From the NCBI GenBank assembly GCA_033002965.1, contig JAURVB010001726.1, positions 124,001 to 188,000 on the forward strand: a stretch of 64,000 bases of DNA, written 5' to 3'. Below the pieces are notes generated by a model. The model made no database searches and had not been told where the DNA came from. It saw only the letters and a program-made list of their open reading frames with translations. Below are positions 48,985-61,785 of this stretch, in pieces (positions within the stretch are counted from its first letter, which is position 1; each line of letters opens with the position of its first letter). Origin of the DNA: Piper betle (taxonomy: Eukaryota > Streptophyta > Magnoliopsida > Piperales > Piperaceae). The position numbers and the translations under genes were made by a program.

Positions 48985-51510
48985 TTCTCCTAGCTCTTTG
49001 AGGAAAAGATCCATAGAAATGTGAAAGCCACCAAAGAACTGTGAGATAGCGTGAACAATGTATACAATTATATAATCCAAAGATGAAAGATAATGCTTTG
49101 TACATGATCACTTTAATGTGCTAAATTCCTTGTTGACAGAGTTGATGAGCATTGGAGTGAAGATAGATGAACAAGAACAAGCTAACTTGCTACTTTTCAA
49201 TCCCATGACTAATGGTACAAATTAATCATAAGTTTGATTCAGGTTGCAAAGTTGGACATGCGCTCTATCATAACTTCACTTATATTAGAGGAATTGAGAA
49301 GAAAGACTATGGAGTCATCATCGATTTAAGCTATTAGCCATTGGTGATAGAAGAAAGGAGAGGTAGATCACGAAGTAAGTGTATCCAGAAGGTAGAAGAG
49401 TAGAAGCAAGTCCAAGTTAAGGAAAGACTTGAGGTGTTTCTACTGTAACATTTTAGGTCACATAAAGCAATGATTGTTGGAAATTTAAAAAAGATAAAGA
49501 CAAATACAACAATGATCAGATGACTATAATACAAATGTAACACCGGGATAAGTTGATGATTATGGCTTATTGTGGGAAATAATACTTGACATCATAATGC
49601 AATTCTAGTCAGGTAATTCATTCAGGGACATTGTTTAAGCAACTACAAGTTGGATTTTTTCACAACCTTTGAGGTTGTGGGCTTGGGTATGGTGAAGATG
49701 GGAAATAATGGAACTTATGACTCATATGGATAAGAAGCAATGTGATGTGTCTGTGGTAGCAAATATAAGTTACAAACACTACCCAAGAATGTTAGAAATA
49801 TCCCAGATTTCAGAGTGAGTTTATTGCTCTACAGAAGTGCTTGACGATAGTGGATTTATTTCAATTTTTTCACAAGGTATTTGGAAGCTAGTAAAATATT
49901 CATTGGTAATTGCTAAGGGGAAGAAGTGTTGCTCTTCTATATCTTAAAGTTTGTTTCACTCCATACAAGATCTCCCTCACATGCATTAGATAGTGATATA
50001 CTACAATATATTTGGAGTGGTAGGATGGTAAATTACTCTCATTTGAGAGTTTGGATGCCAAGGTTTTGTGCATGTGCCCAAGAAGCAAAATACAATTAAG
50101 CTTGATTCAAGAGCAATTGAACACATTTTCTTGGGTTAATATGATGACAATTTTGGTTACGCACTATGGGATTCAAAAATAGAAAACTCATTCAGAGTAG
50201 GAATGTTCTGTCCAGAGAAGATCAAGTCGTTGGGGAACTCTGGAAAGGAAGATGAAGGCCCTTAAGAAAAATCCTATGGAAGCTTTGAAGAAAAGGATGA
50301 ACCACCCACCTTGGTTAGGAAAGAAGAAGGTCAGAGTTGATCCACCACTTCATCCACCTAGTGTTGATGATGAAAATATGGAAGAGTTTTTAATAGGGTT
50401 GCTAATAATTTTGTTGATAATGATGAATAGGATGAGAAAGATCCAGACCAAGGGGCACTAAGAAACTTGAGAAATTCAACTCGAGTGCAGTGTCATTAAT
50501 AAGGTATCTATCATTGAGGTATGCATACATTTTTGAAAGTAGTGAGCCAGAAACGTTTAGTGATGCTATGACTTATATGGATAAGAAGCAATGGTTAAAG
50601 AGCATATTAGAAGAGATAAAGTCCCAACATAATAATCATACACATGAGTTGGTGGATCTTCTTAAGGGGAGGAGAGCGTTGAAGAACAAGTGGGTCTACA
50701 AGATCAAACATGAGGAGAATAATCCATAACGAAGGTACAATGCAAGGTTGGTTGTGAAGAGATTAGGTCTCTGGAAAAGTAATGACTTTGATGAATTTTT
50801 TTTCCTATTGATAATATGTCTTTTGTGAGATCCCTCAATTTAGATACATATCTAATACTCACTGGGATAAAATCCTGTTTATAAGTGAGAGTGTACGATA
50901 GATCTTTAATTTGGTTAACCTTCTTTGAAGAAATGACTTAGACCCATTATATTGCACTTTGGGCCGGGTCATGGGCCGGGTCGTTACAAATAGTATTAGA
51001 GCAACTTGGTTTCGTGTTAGATGGTAGGCTAGACGAGGAATGTTGGCTAGCCTACTGGTCACGGGCCAAAGATGGTCATTGGCTAGGGTTAGCAATGGGC
51101 CAAGTGAAGAAATTTTGGGACAAAATTTCCTAAAGTGGGTGGATTGTAAGATCCTTCAATTAAGTCCTTCAATTGAGTCCTACATCTAATACCTACTTGG
51201 ATAAAATCTTGTTTATAAGTGGAAATGGACTATATATTTTTAACTTGATTAACCACTTTTGAAGAAATGACTTAGGCCCATTACGTTGCACCCTGAGCTA
51301 CGTCATTACACTTCTATTCGAACTATTTTGGGTTTGGCTTCTAGTTTGAATTTGGAAATTGAGCAACTAGATATGAAGACAACCTTTTTACATGGTGATC
51401 TTAATGAGACTATTCACATGAGCAACCAAAAGGGTTTGATGTCGAAGTCAAAGAGAAGCTCGTGTGCTGAATAAAGAAGAGCATGTATAGATTGAAACAA
51501 GCTCCAAGAT
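48985..51510 (+). mobile_element. Ty1/Copia relic, plus strand, with a deleted integrase core
   Basis: The order is gag (K-E-L-*-D-S-V-N near 49035), a zinc-knuckle region near 49430-49480, a protease/pre-integrase block (49560-49930), the post-integrase linker (G-K-L-near 50030 and F-L-G near 50130), then reverse transcriptase. RT starts at 50535 (E-P-E-T-F-S-D-A-M-T) with RRALKNKWVYKIKHEENNP at 50677-50727, and resumes at 51311-51475 with EIEQLDMKTTFLHGDLNE. An RLKQAP block lies near 51490. The integrase catalytic core is missing and stops are frequent. RT is split by the TRIM at 50824-51310. Confidence 0.82.
50824..51310 (+). mobile_element. TRIM element, copy 2, inside Copia reverse transcriptase
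   Basis: Same family as 35718-36179: TGTGAGATCCCTCAA start, 'tagtattagagcaacttgg' primer-site relic after the first LTR (about 50824-50988), and a second LTR from about 51147 ending ATTACA at 51310. The first LTR has a local duplication of 'gggccgggtc'. Flanks are TCTTT and CTTCT, a duplication damaged by about one base. The Copia RT reading resumes directly after it. It is more diverged than copy 1. Confidence 0.88.
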
Positions 51511-51511
51511 A

Positions 51512-52221
51512 AAGAAGAGCAATACTCCCTTGGCAATTACCAACAAAATATTCACTAGCTTCCAAAAACCTTGTGAAAAATGTGAACTAAATCAACTATC
51601 ATTAAGCATCCATTAGACAACAAACTCACTCTTAAATCTAGGATATGTCTAACATTCTTGAATATTAGCTTGTAACATGTACTTGTTACCACATACATCA
51701 CCTTGCCCCATAATTTTTAAAGTTTTATTATTTTCCATCTTCACTTACACCCAAGTCTGCAGCCTCATAGGTTTTGAAGAAATCTCGGCTTGGGGGTTAC
51801 AAGAAATGATGCCCTCGAATCAATGACCCAACTGGAATTATATTTTGATGTCAAACACACTTCTCCTTTATGACCATCTCTATTATTGTTGTCGTTGTCT
51901 TTATCTTTCTTAAGTTTTCAACAAACTTTCTTCATGTGATTTGACTTGTCATAATAGAAACACCTCAATTCTTTCCTTGACTTGGGCTTGTCTCTACTTT
52001 TATCATTTCTGGTTATACTTTTGCTCTGTGATTTCCATCTCCTTTCTTCTACCACCAATGCTTGAGAACTTGAAGTTGATGATGAGTCCATAGTCTCTCA
52101 TCAACTTCTCTAATAACAATGAAGTTGTAACAAAGTTCATGTCCAACTCTGCAACTCAACCCAGACTCATTATTAAATTGTCTGATGAGTCCGACATTAA
52201 ACAATGTAGCAAGATAGCTTC
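51512..52221 (-). mobile_element. Ty1/Copia relic, minus strand: gag to protease/pre-integrase part
   Basis: The reverse complement matches 49150-49930 of the plus-strand Copia along its length: the E-K-L-M-R-D-Y-G gag block, an R-C-F-Y-type knuckle and the 'ttggaagctagtgaatatt' block. It abuts the end of the plus-strand relic at about 51511, giving a head-to-head arrangement. The remaining N-terminal gag lies at 57371-57857. Confidence 0.75.
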
Positions 52222-52226
52222 AGTAA

Positions 52227-55200
52227 TGTAAAACCCACGATTCGAGTTAGGGTTTTATATTCAGAACCGGTCGGGTCGACCGTTATTTTTCGAGTTGAGT
52301 CAGTTTCAGGACACGTGTACCGAGCCGACGCCGGTCGCGTGTATGAGCTATGAGGGTCATGCGTACCCAAGTATATGATGATAACGTCATGAACACAGCA
52401 GAACAGAATGAGTTATCAGATATATGAGAGTATGTCAGTCATTTTTTATTATTATTTTTATATATAATGGATCGTAGAATTAGTTTTAGGCCGTTTATCG
52501 CGTTAGGACGCGTTACGGGCATTTTGGGTGGGTTGATAGTTCTAGAGCATATCATTACGATGTTTGGTATTTGTTTGATTTTACGGGATTTTTCCCGATT
52601 TTTATGAATTTTTTTAGGATTTAATACGACTTAGTTATTATACTTGACTCGAGTCGGAGACGAGTCAAGTAATATTTACGAGTTTGCCACTACACACACC
52701 CTCGACTTTTTCCTTTCTTCTTCCCCAAACCCTCGCCCGCGCCGCCCCTGTTCGCGCGCCACCGCCGCCGCTGTCGGCGCCGCCGGGCCGTCGACCGACG
52801 CCGCCCAGCTCGGCGACGACGTCGCCCTGCCGCCCGGACTAGGTCCGGCCCCCATCGGACCGCCGCGACGCGAGGAAACCACGCCACGACGCCGCGGCCG
52901 CGTTGCGTTTCCGTCGCCAATCCCGCCGCCGGCGACCGTCGCAGCCGTCATCCAGTGGTCGCCTCAGCACCACCGACCACCCAGCGACCCTCCCCGACCG
53001 GAACGGAGGGCATCGCCGCCCTGGCCGGCCGGATTTAGCGACCCAACGCCGCCGCTCTGTTTTAGCCGTTTTCCGGCGAGCCGCCTCCTCCGTTGGCCGC
53101 GTCGACCTCGTAGATGAGTCGGGCTCGTCGAGCCGGTTCCGAGGGTACCCTACATGACCCCTATCCAGCTAGTAGATACCACCGGCAATGGTTGCCGGAA
53201 AACCACCGGAAGTCGCCGGAAAACCGCCAGCAACTGCCGGAAAACCGCCGGAAAATCGGAATTTCTAGAATTCGCCGGAATTCACCGGATCTTCCGCGGG
53301 GCTCACCCGGTGGAGCCCGATCGAGCTTTGGACGCCGAGGAGCGCCGAATTCGAGCTCCGAGGCGCGCGACGGAACCCTAACCGTCGCCGATTGCCGACG
53401 ACGTGAGGTATAATTACCTCCGATTGATTTCTTTAAAATTGATTATGATTGTTAGTATAACATGCTAGAATTAAATAATTGTCATGATAAACATATGAGT
53501 ATGAGTGTAGTGATGATTGCATGATGCAATTAATTGAGAATGAATAGGGAGTGATTTAATGAGGTAGATCGAGTTGAGCATGATAATTGTGTGTGATGTG
53601 ATTAATGACTAATTAGGGATGAAATGATAAGTTACATGATGAGATTATTAGTGAATGAAGTGATCTAATGAGATGAATTGTGTATGAACATGTTAAACTA
53701 GTACGATGCAACTTAGAAGAACAGAATAAAATATGGTATGAGTAGTTGAGTTAGGATTATTTACTCTTATAATTATTTGATGGTTATTTTGATGATGATT
53801 CTGTGTTTAATTGTGTTGAGTTTGATGCATCATTTAGTTAGCGGGCGTTAGTATTTAGTTTTGATGTGTAGGTACGGAATAGGAGCTCGCCGCCTAGGCG
53901 CGATGACACGCTTGGAGCTTCTACCAGGTCCGTTTAGGACTCGTCTTGTTTTACGCTCTTCCATTGTATGTTTATTTTATTATTGCAGGGCGGGTTAAGT
54001 GGCGTTTTATTGGATCCCACTTAACTCGGGCCATTTAATCGAATATTTCCGGATTAATAACCCCTCGAGGATGAGATCCCTCGAGGATGATTTCGAAAAC
54101 AAGATCCACCACAAGTTGCCTTCGGGCCTATTATATGAATCCCTTCCCAGGCCTATATATATAGTTTTATCGAGTTTTCAGTGAGACGAGAGATGGAGAA
54201 ACCGACTGCACGTACCATGCAGAGGATGCCGTGACAGTCAAAGCGGGCTCTGGATTAGTGCCAGCGGACTGTTCCATTCCCGAGGGATCCTGACAACTCC
54301 GCGTTTGAGTTCCTCACACCCGGAGAACGTGGAGGTTTACGGGTACTGTTTAGTACAGCGCATGTCCGGACTTGTGGTTCAAAGGGTACTAAAGGCGACT
54401 GCCTGAGAGTACTCGGCCTTCGTGCTCAAGGCCAGGAGAAATATGGAGGTAAGGAGAGGGCTTAGGATAAAGTTTCACGAGAAGTACTGAAAAAGAAGTG
54501 CTGAGAGTAGCACAGTACCAGCAGCAGTAAGTTCGGGATGCTACCGGGTCTGCAGCCCAGTGGCTCCTCAGTAGTGCCCTTCAGAGTGTTCTTGAGGAAG
54601 TATATGGTTTTCTTTCAGATGAGAGTTTGCTCTCATAGCCAGTTTGTTATAGTTATTTTATTTTCCGGACCAGTAACGCTTGTTACTGACGTTTTTCTTA
54701 TATATATGTAGGTGATAAGCACGAGATGGATGAGCCAGCTTGGACGGAGGAGCAATGAGGTCTTGTGCACACACATGTTAGATTATCTGAATGTTTAATA
54801 TTGTATTATTATGTTATTATTTTGTGAACTGACATGATTAAATGTTTGATGCATGACAATGACATGAAATGAAATGATCAGAGTAGCGCAGCAAAAGTAT
54901 GATGGGTTGAGGACCCAAGCTTCGAGAATGAGTGTATAGTAGATTAGATTCTGTGTGAATGAAATTGTTGATACTATGCGTATATATATTTGTATATATG
55001 TATTTTGACAGGGTGGCCCCTAATTGCATTTTTAGGGGAAATCCTGTCCGTTTGTTTTAAATTTTACTAATTTTGATCGTAATTGTGTTGGTGTGTATTT
55101 TGAATTGCATGTCATTCATGTAGTACCATGTTAGGATTTTGTGTATTTATTCATTCATGATGGAGTCGTATCTTCATCTTAAGACGCCGAGATTGGATCC

Positions 55201-55290
55201 GCATGAGTTAGGTTCGGGTTAGCCGACCTAACCGGGGCCTGTAACATGCCGGTTCGGTTCACGAGCGTGAACCGGATTTGGGGTGTTACA
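52227..55290 (+). mobile_element. Solo LTR of family B, copy B2 (3064 bp)
   Basis: TGTAAAACCCACG start and GGTGTTACA end. Flanks AGTAA (52222-52226) and AGCAA (55291-55295) form a duplication with one mismatch. No primer site follows. It carries the GC-rich island (52680-53400), a 'cctatatatatag' TATA candidate near 54152 and the 21-bp repeats. It is closely similar to B1. Confidence 0.9.
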
Positions 55291-56517
55291 AGCAACGACC
55301 CACCCGATCTAAGCGACGAGCCAAGTGTATCATAAATCAATTTTCTATGAATTTTGAAGATTTTAAATAAACCGATGACATAAAATTTAATTATAACAAA
55401 TGCTCGTAAATAATCTAAGCCCCATGAACTGTATTGAAATCCCACTGTCATTCAAATAATCTAAAAGTATAATAATAAATAAGAAAAATCAAAAGTCCAA
55501 TAACAGAGTCCTCCAGCTATCCCGACTCTACCCATTCTTCTATGCTCACACCTACGGAGGCAATTCTGCGTTAGTGATAAAAATACTAGGTAATATAATT
55601 ACAAGAAACAAGTTAATATATTCTGATAATATATGACTTTGAATCTTTTAGTAATTATGAGCCTATGCCGAACTCTTATTATGCCATGGCCGCCTCATCC
55701 AGCTACAATCCCATGTATGCGCCACTATGTGGCCCACGGCCTTTAGTTGGCTATATTTGCCACTGGCTCGCCCTTTCGGTATCAGCCAATTATATAATAA
55801 GTCGTCTTGCACCACTCGCACCCTGTTGCCTCTTTGGCATGGGGCAGGTATTTAATTCTCAAGAATTTAAAGGATGCTACCCCGTGTCAGACTGAGTCAA
55901 TTCTTTGACCCCGATTGCTCTCGGCACATAGTGGTCGAGATGTGGGCTCATGCTGACCAAGGCTCCCAAAATAGGAATATACAACATTTTAAGTAATTAT
56001 ACAAACCTGAAATTTGGTTGAGGCACCCGCGACAACGACACGTGATCCTAATATGAATGAAACTTCTCTAAAAGTCTTCCCTTTGTGAGCCACATGTGCT
56101 CACAAACTATCAAGATAGTGTTTTATTTAACATCAACAGAATTTTCTTTATATAGAAGAATATGTGTGAAATTCAAGAAGTCATACATTAAATTTTATAA
56201 AAAAGAACATAATCACACATAACTATATTAAACACCAACCATTTGTTTGATTGCGAAAAGTCAAAAATGACTATTGAATTAATGTGAATGGGTGTCAAAT
56301 CGCACTCCTAACTCCCAATCCTAAAAATTTAATAAATAAAATTTATTTAAAACCATCCATAAATACCATCATATCAATACACTAAAGGTCATAATTGATA
56401 ATTTATGATATTGATTCCCAAGAATTAATTTAATTAAATAATATTTAAGATTCGTTCTAAGATTTACAAAATCCGAAATAAAATAACATAATTATTTTCA
56501 GGGTTTTACAATATCCT
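55291..56517 (-). mobile_element. Family D LTR, minus orientation, with a stub of internal region
   Basis: Read on the minus strand it starts TGTAAAACCCTGAAAA at 56517 and runs to about 55296. Just beyond its start (56518-56610), the minus strand carries a purine-rich tract and a 'gagggtaaaaatt' block like the pol end plus polypurine tract of Ty3 elements, so this is a 3' LTR. Its far end was broken by the B2 insertion. Confidence 0.65.
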
Positions 56518-56721
56518 CAGCTTGGGAATTTTTACCCTCAAAAATATAAAAGGATTATAAGAGAAAATTACTCATTTATCTAACTTTTTATCCTATCTTA
56601 GGCATTTCTTTCATTATGCATTGGTATACTTGTATTTAGCTCTATAAAAGTTAGTTTAAATATCAACACATTTTCTTATGAAAGTTCTTTTAGAAAAATC
56701 ACAATTTATAATCTTAGAAAA

Positions 56722-57370
56722 ACCAGGGTCAAAGAATTGACTCCGTCCGACATGGGGCAGCACCATTAAAATTCTTGAGAGATTAAATACCTGCTCTAAT
56801 GCTAAAACGGGTGACATGGCACAATTGCGCAAGACAACTCATTATACATTTGTGATAACGAGAGGGTGAGTTAATGACAAATAATGGTAACTACAGGCCA
56901 CGGGCTACGTAACGTTTGTGCGCATATATTTGATTGTAGCTGGATGGGGCAGCTACCCTCCTAGTATAATAAGAGTTTGACATAGGCTCATAATTACTAA
57001 AAGATTCAAATTTAGATGTTGTAGAATATATTAACTTGTTTCTTGTAATTATATTACTTAGTGTTTTTATCACTAACGCAGAATTGCCTCCGTAGGTATG
57101 AGCATGGAAGAATGGGTAGAGTAGGGATAGCTGGTGGACTCTGTTATTGGACTTTTGATTTTTCTTATTTATTATTATACTTTTAGATTGTTTGAATGAT
57201 AGTGGGATTTCAGTTCAGTTCATGGGGCTTAGATTATTTCGAGCATTTGTTATATTAAATTTTATGTCATGGGTTTATTTAAAATCTTCAAAATTTATAG
57301 AAAATTAATTTATGAGACATTTAGTTTCATATAGACACTTGTCTCATAGCTTAGAACGGGCTGATTATTA
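56722..57370 (+). mobile_element. Family D partial LTR, plus orientation, facing 55291-56517
   Basis: It matches the reverse complement of 55296-55930 and also 455-840 at the window start. It begins in the middle of the LTR. After 57370 the minus-strand Copia gag resumes. 'tagctt' lies on both outer sides of the D pair (near 52213-52220 and 57371-57376), consistent with a duplication from insertion into Copia. Confidence 0.6.
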
Positions 57371-57857
57371 TAGCTTCTTTTTCATCTATCTTCACATCGA
57401 CACCCATCAAGTATGTTAATGAGGACTTGAACTTATTAAGGTGATCATGTATCGACAACTTATCTTTCATCTTTTGATTGTATAACTGTTGCCTCAATTA
57501 AATTTTAATAATTAGAGGCTTATCCTCATAAACACTATTCAAACTATCTCCTAGTTCCTTAGTAGTAGTAAATATAGTCTTCACATTTGTAAGGATCTTA
57601 ACCTCCAAGGCTAGGAGGATGTCCGCTTGAGCAATCTCATCTTTCTCTCCTAATTGAACATTTGTCATCATTTTTGGCTTAGTTTGCCCCCCTTCAAGAT
57701 AGTTGCACCCATCCTTTACTAGTATGACACAAATCTTCACTTTCCATATTTTAAAACCTTTCCCATTAAATTTAGGAATTTTAAATTTTATGTTCTTTGA
57801 AATTTTGTCAAACACCAGGCATACAGAAAAATAACCACAATCTGAAACTGAACGCAA
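57371..57857 (-). pseudogene. Ty1/Copia gag N-terminal part, minus strand
   Basis: The minus-strand frame 57857-57498 contains IPKFNGKGFKIWKVKI and T-T-K-E-L-G-D-S-L-N-S-V-Y, hallmark motifs of Copia gag. Below 57498 the gag reading continues in another frame to about 57371 (Q-K-M-K-D-K-L-S-I). On the upstream side a primer-site relic 'attagagcc' (minus) lies near 57865-57875. Confidence 0.78.
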
Positions 57858-57877
57858 CTTGGCTCTAATAAAACTTG

Positions 57878-58991
57878 TTGGGATTTACCACAAATAAAAT
57901 TATAAAATGCCAAAATCAAAGATGACAATGACAGATTAACAAGCAAACAACCAGATCACAAAAATCACAAACTAGAAATAAGAAAGTTGACACTAAATTT
58001 TATGTGAAAAAACTTTAAATCGATGGACAAAACCACTATGGCAACCTACCTGAATTCTCTATGGTTATTTGACAATTACAATCATAGAATCCTTAGAGAA
58101 CAAACTCCCATGTACAAATTAAACCAATTACTAATAAATTGGATGATTAATACAAGAGAATGGAAACCTCCAAAGTTGGTGAATGATGAAGACAAAACAA
58201 TGAGTCGATAATCCAAACTAAAATTCAAACTTCGATATTATACGCAACACTAAATCATCCATTCAACTCTTTCTCCCTTTTGACTTGCTCCTCAATTTAG
58301 GCCTCCAACACACAAGATGGTCATCTCATCAAGAAATCCAATTTAGGCCTCCAACACACAAGATGGTCATCTCATCAAGAAAACCCTTGAGTTAGACATA
58401 AGTAACCAAAAACCATGTCCAAAAAGGGTTATATGCATAAAAGGGCAAAAATAGGCTCAAGAATTTGTCTACCTGCACGACCCAATGCCACAGTGCCATG
58501 AAGATCTAAAATGAGCATTGAGGTGCTAGGTTTATCTCATGCCCTGGCACTGAATACCAGAAGTTTTTTGTCACTTCTCCTTGCTCTAGCGCCCGAGCGT
58601 CTATCCAGGGCTTGTCGGGGCACATAGGATGCTGGGCATGTGCCCTAGTGTGGAACTCCAAAACCTTGGGAGTAACTTGCTGTCCACGCCGCCACCATGT
58701 TGGGCTATTCTTCCTTGTGAGAATGGGGTGGGAATCCCTTTAGGTTCGAAAAACAACTTGCAATAGGTGTCACAAACATCTCTTAATCTAAAAGCTAGCT
58801 TAGGTAATAAGTTTTTCCCATTAGCTTATATACAAGTCACCAGCCGCCCTAAGAACTAATGTGGAGTTAACCCAACACTAATATGGGAGAGAGCTAATAA
58901 GAACATTAAATTTTAACTAATTCAAAGTCACAAGTTTTGGCAAACTTATGAAACCATACAAGTGATTAAATGAGTTATAACTTGCATAAAT
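57878..58991 (-). mobile_element. Probable 5' LTR of the minus-strand Copia
   Basis: In plus orientation it begins TGTTGGG, next to the primer-site relic. The noncoding sequence that follows has the look of a Copia LTR. It seems to continue after C2 at 61786, so C2 probably inserted into it. The upstream end of the LTR is not resolved. Open frame 58023-58211 has no family features. Confidence 0.5.
58293..58384 (+). repeat. 46-bp tandem duplication
   Basis: 58293-58338 and 58339-58384 are nearly identical (core 'caatttaggcctccaacaca'). It is a local duplication inside the probable Copia LTR. Confidence 0.9.
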
Positions 58992-61785
58992 TGTAAAACC
59001 CAGGCCGTCTGCAGGGTTTATTGTCAGTCGGTTGTTACCTGAATTGGGTTAGTAGGTTCTGACCCTTTTTGCCATGGTTCGTGTATGATATCGTGTAAGT
59101 TTGCACGACCTTAGACTTCTTCGGCACTTTTTCATATTTGGTTTAGTCGAATCGTATATAATTAGATGTTAGGACCATGTCCCTTGTGTGTCATTTGTGT
59201 GTTTGCCATGTGTTTGACAATCCATTCAGACCGTCCTAACCCCTCTTTAGGACATGCAATGCAATTCTCAAGGTGGGCCTGATGGCTTTAGGGTAAAAAT
59301 CCTAAGTTTTTGGATTTTGGGCTAACCCAACACAAATCTTTTTAATTAACCTAACCTATATTTCTTTATCTAATCTAACTATACCTCTTTAGGTATGACA
59401 TCTATACTTATGACATCACCAAGCCAACTAATACCTCTTTATCCAACTAATACCTCAGATATGACACCCATACCTATGACATCACCAAGTCAACCACCCA
59501 TTTTTTATAAAACCTATCCCTTCCCTCATCTTTTTACTATTTCTCCTTCCCTTCTCACCTCCAACAGTCTTCTTTTCCTCTTCTTGGCCTTATTCTTCCT
59601 CCTTGGAGCTCAAATCACCCTCCTCTACGAATATAGCCTCCTAGGGTGGTAAGTTTTGATGTTGGATGACTTAAAAGACCTCCCTTTGGTCTCCCCTCAT
59701 TGGTTTTAGGTTTATGCTGTGCCTGCTTCTTGTTGTTTGATATTTATCGCTTGTATTTTTGTATTTTTTATTTTTATGACATTTTCAATGTTTATACCCG
59801 CCTGTTAAGAGCATTTTGAGTACTCATGTATACTTATTTGGCCGTGAAAATAAACAGACATACTTTTGATAATGTACGCAGGTCATTGATCTGCAATTTT
59901 TCGGTATAAAAATAATATCTTGGCACTCTGATGTTAAATTTATACGATTCTTATTTTTGTATTAAAAACATGTATATATTCAACTTTTGTGTTGGTTGTT
60001 TTACCTGCCATGACCTCGAATATGCATGTGTGGTAAAAATTAAGGAAATGTGACAACTTTCACCATTATAGTGACATAAGCGCCCATTTCTCCAAATTTT
60101 ATTCTCTGACCTTGCAGGATCTATTGATGAACAGAATTCCGGTATGTTAATGGTGATGTCATGATTTCATGGTAAATATTTAAGCCTAATATGATCAATA
60201 AATAATCATGAACATCACCCCTAAGTGTGCCTTATGTTTCCTGTGTTGTTTGTGACTGTGAACATGATCTGTGATTGTGTTCTATGTCAACCCACCAATT
60301 TTAAAATAATAAACTATAGTAAAAATATATCTTGCTCCAATAAGAGTTTGCTTGAAATTTAGGAATGGGTAAAAATCATCTAAGTAAGCTTTGTAGTTGT
60401 TTCCTCGGATAGTGTAAAGATGTAGGGTGAAACCCCTAGTTTTTTCACTCTGGTTGTAAATTACTTTAAAATAGGTTAATGTTGTTGTATATCCGTGAAA
60501 CTTGGGCCACATATTAAGCTATGTCTCAGTAGCACCGTGACCAATTTTGGGATTGTTTAGGTAGGTTCCCAATTTTATTTGTGAATTTTCAATTTGTTAG
60601 AGTCCAGATAGCTCCAGAAACAACCCATCCAATGATCCAAATTGTATAATCCAGTAGGCACATTTACAATGTAAATTAGACAAAAATATTACTGGCCTTA
60701 AACTCCACATGTTAGCTAACTAGGTATATTGACCCGATCCCATTTGGAGTTTTCTAACCCATGAACGAACAGTTACAAAATTGGTGTATGGAATAGGAAC
60801 ACTATTCCAGTAACATAGGACCAAGCTTAATTGGCCTTGTTCCCCTTGCTTTGCTCATTGGCCAGCCATGATGGAATTTACATATTAACCTTATGTTGTA
60901 AGGGCCCACCCATCTAAATTTCAGCCCATTTTGACATTTTTAGGCCTGCCTGAAAAATTGTCTGGTAAGCCCATTAGATTAAAATCGTAGAATTGATTAA
61001 AGGCTACTAAGTGAACATTAAATCAAAACCTTAATTAAATTACTTAATATGGTTTAACACTTCACTTAAAACCTCATTTTACATGCCGATGTTAGTCGAC
61101 TCTTATTCGGGTCCATCTTCATGCTAGGTATCGCAGTTGTTTGTATTTTGGTTAGGTACACAAAATGTATTTTGGTTGCAGTTGTTTGTATGTTAGAGTA
61201 AGGTGGGTTGAGGTGCTTATGGTTTACACCAATTGAAGACCAACGCGAACTCTGGTTTGATGCCTTGATACTCGATGATACTGTGTAATTTCTCTGACAT
61301 TTTAATTATTGCCCGCATAGGGTATGTGGAACATGCAACCACAACCTTTGTTTACATACTCTCATCATCTTCATGTAACTAATAAGAATACCTAAGCCAA
61401 TCACTTGAACTAAGTAGTAAGAATATGATATACGCAACAACATGCAACCTCAATACTATAGCGAGGGTGTGCTTCTTCCATAGTTGAGAGTGATCATCCC
61501 ATTTTTAAAGTCTCCGCTCATAGTCGTAGGGGAGGTTCTGCCTCTGTTACGACTATGGGTGTTCATATAAGATTCTTATATAAGATTTTTTTTAAGTCTA
61601 AGATCCACCTTTGTATTACAAACTTTGTACGTATTCTATGAAAACCAAGCTTGGTGTCTATCTTAAACGTCCATGAGGGTTGAGATTTGCTTCTATAAAG
61701 TCTATATGTGATAGCCAAATGAGTAGTTTCCAAATTATAATATCACGATTTGGTCTATCCCTTCGGGCCTAATTAGGGTATTACA
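58992..61785 (+). mobile_element. LTR of family C, copy C2, probably solo (2794 bp)
   Basis: TGTAAAACCC start and a GGGTATTACA end. No primer site or gag follows. The flanking pentamers (taaat, caaac) do not match, so boundaries or origin are uncertain. It matches C1 in order over most of its length but is well diverged. Frames such as 59395-59652 and 60282-60512 are not supported as genes. Confidence 0.65.

Noticed and set aside
58023..58211. Small open frame near the second Copia LTR
   Set aside because: It lies in probable LTR sequence, with no recognisable motif and no upstream signals.
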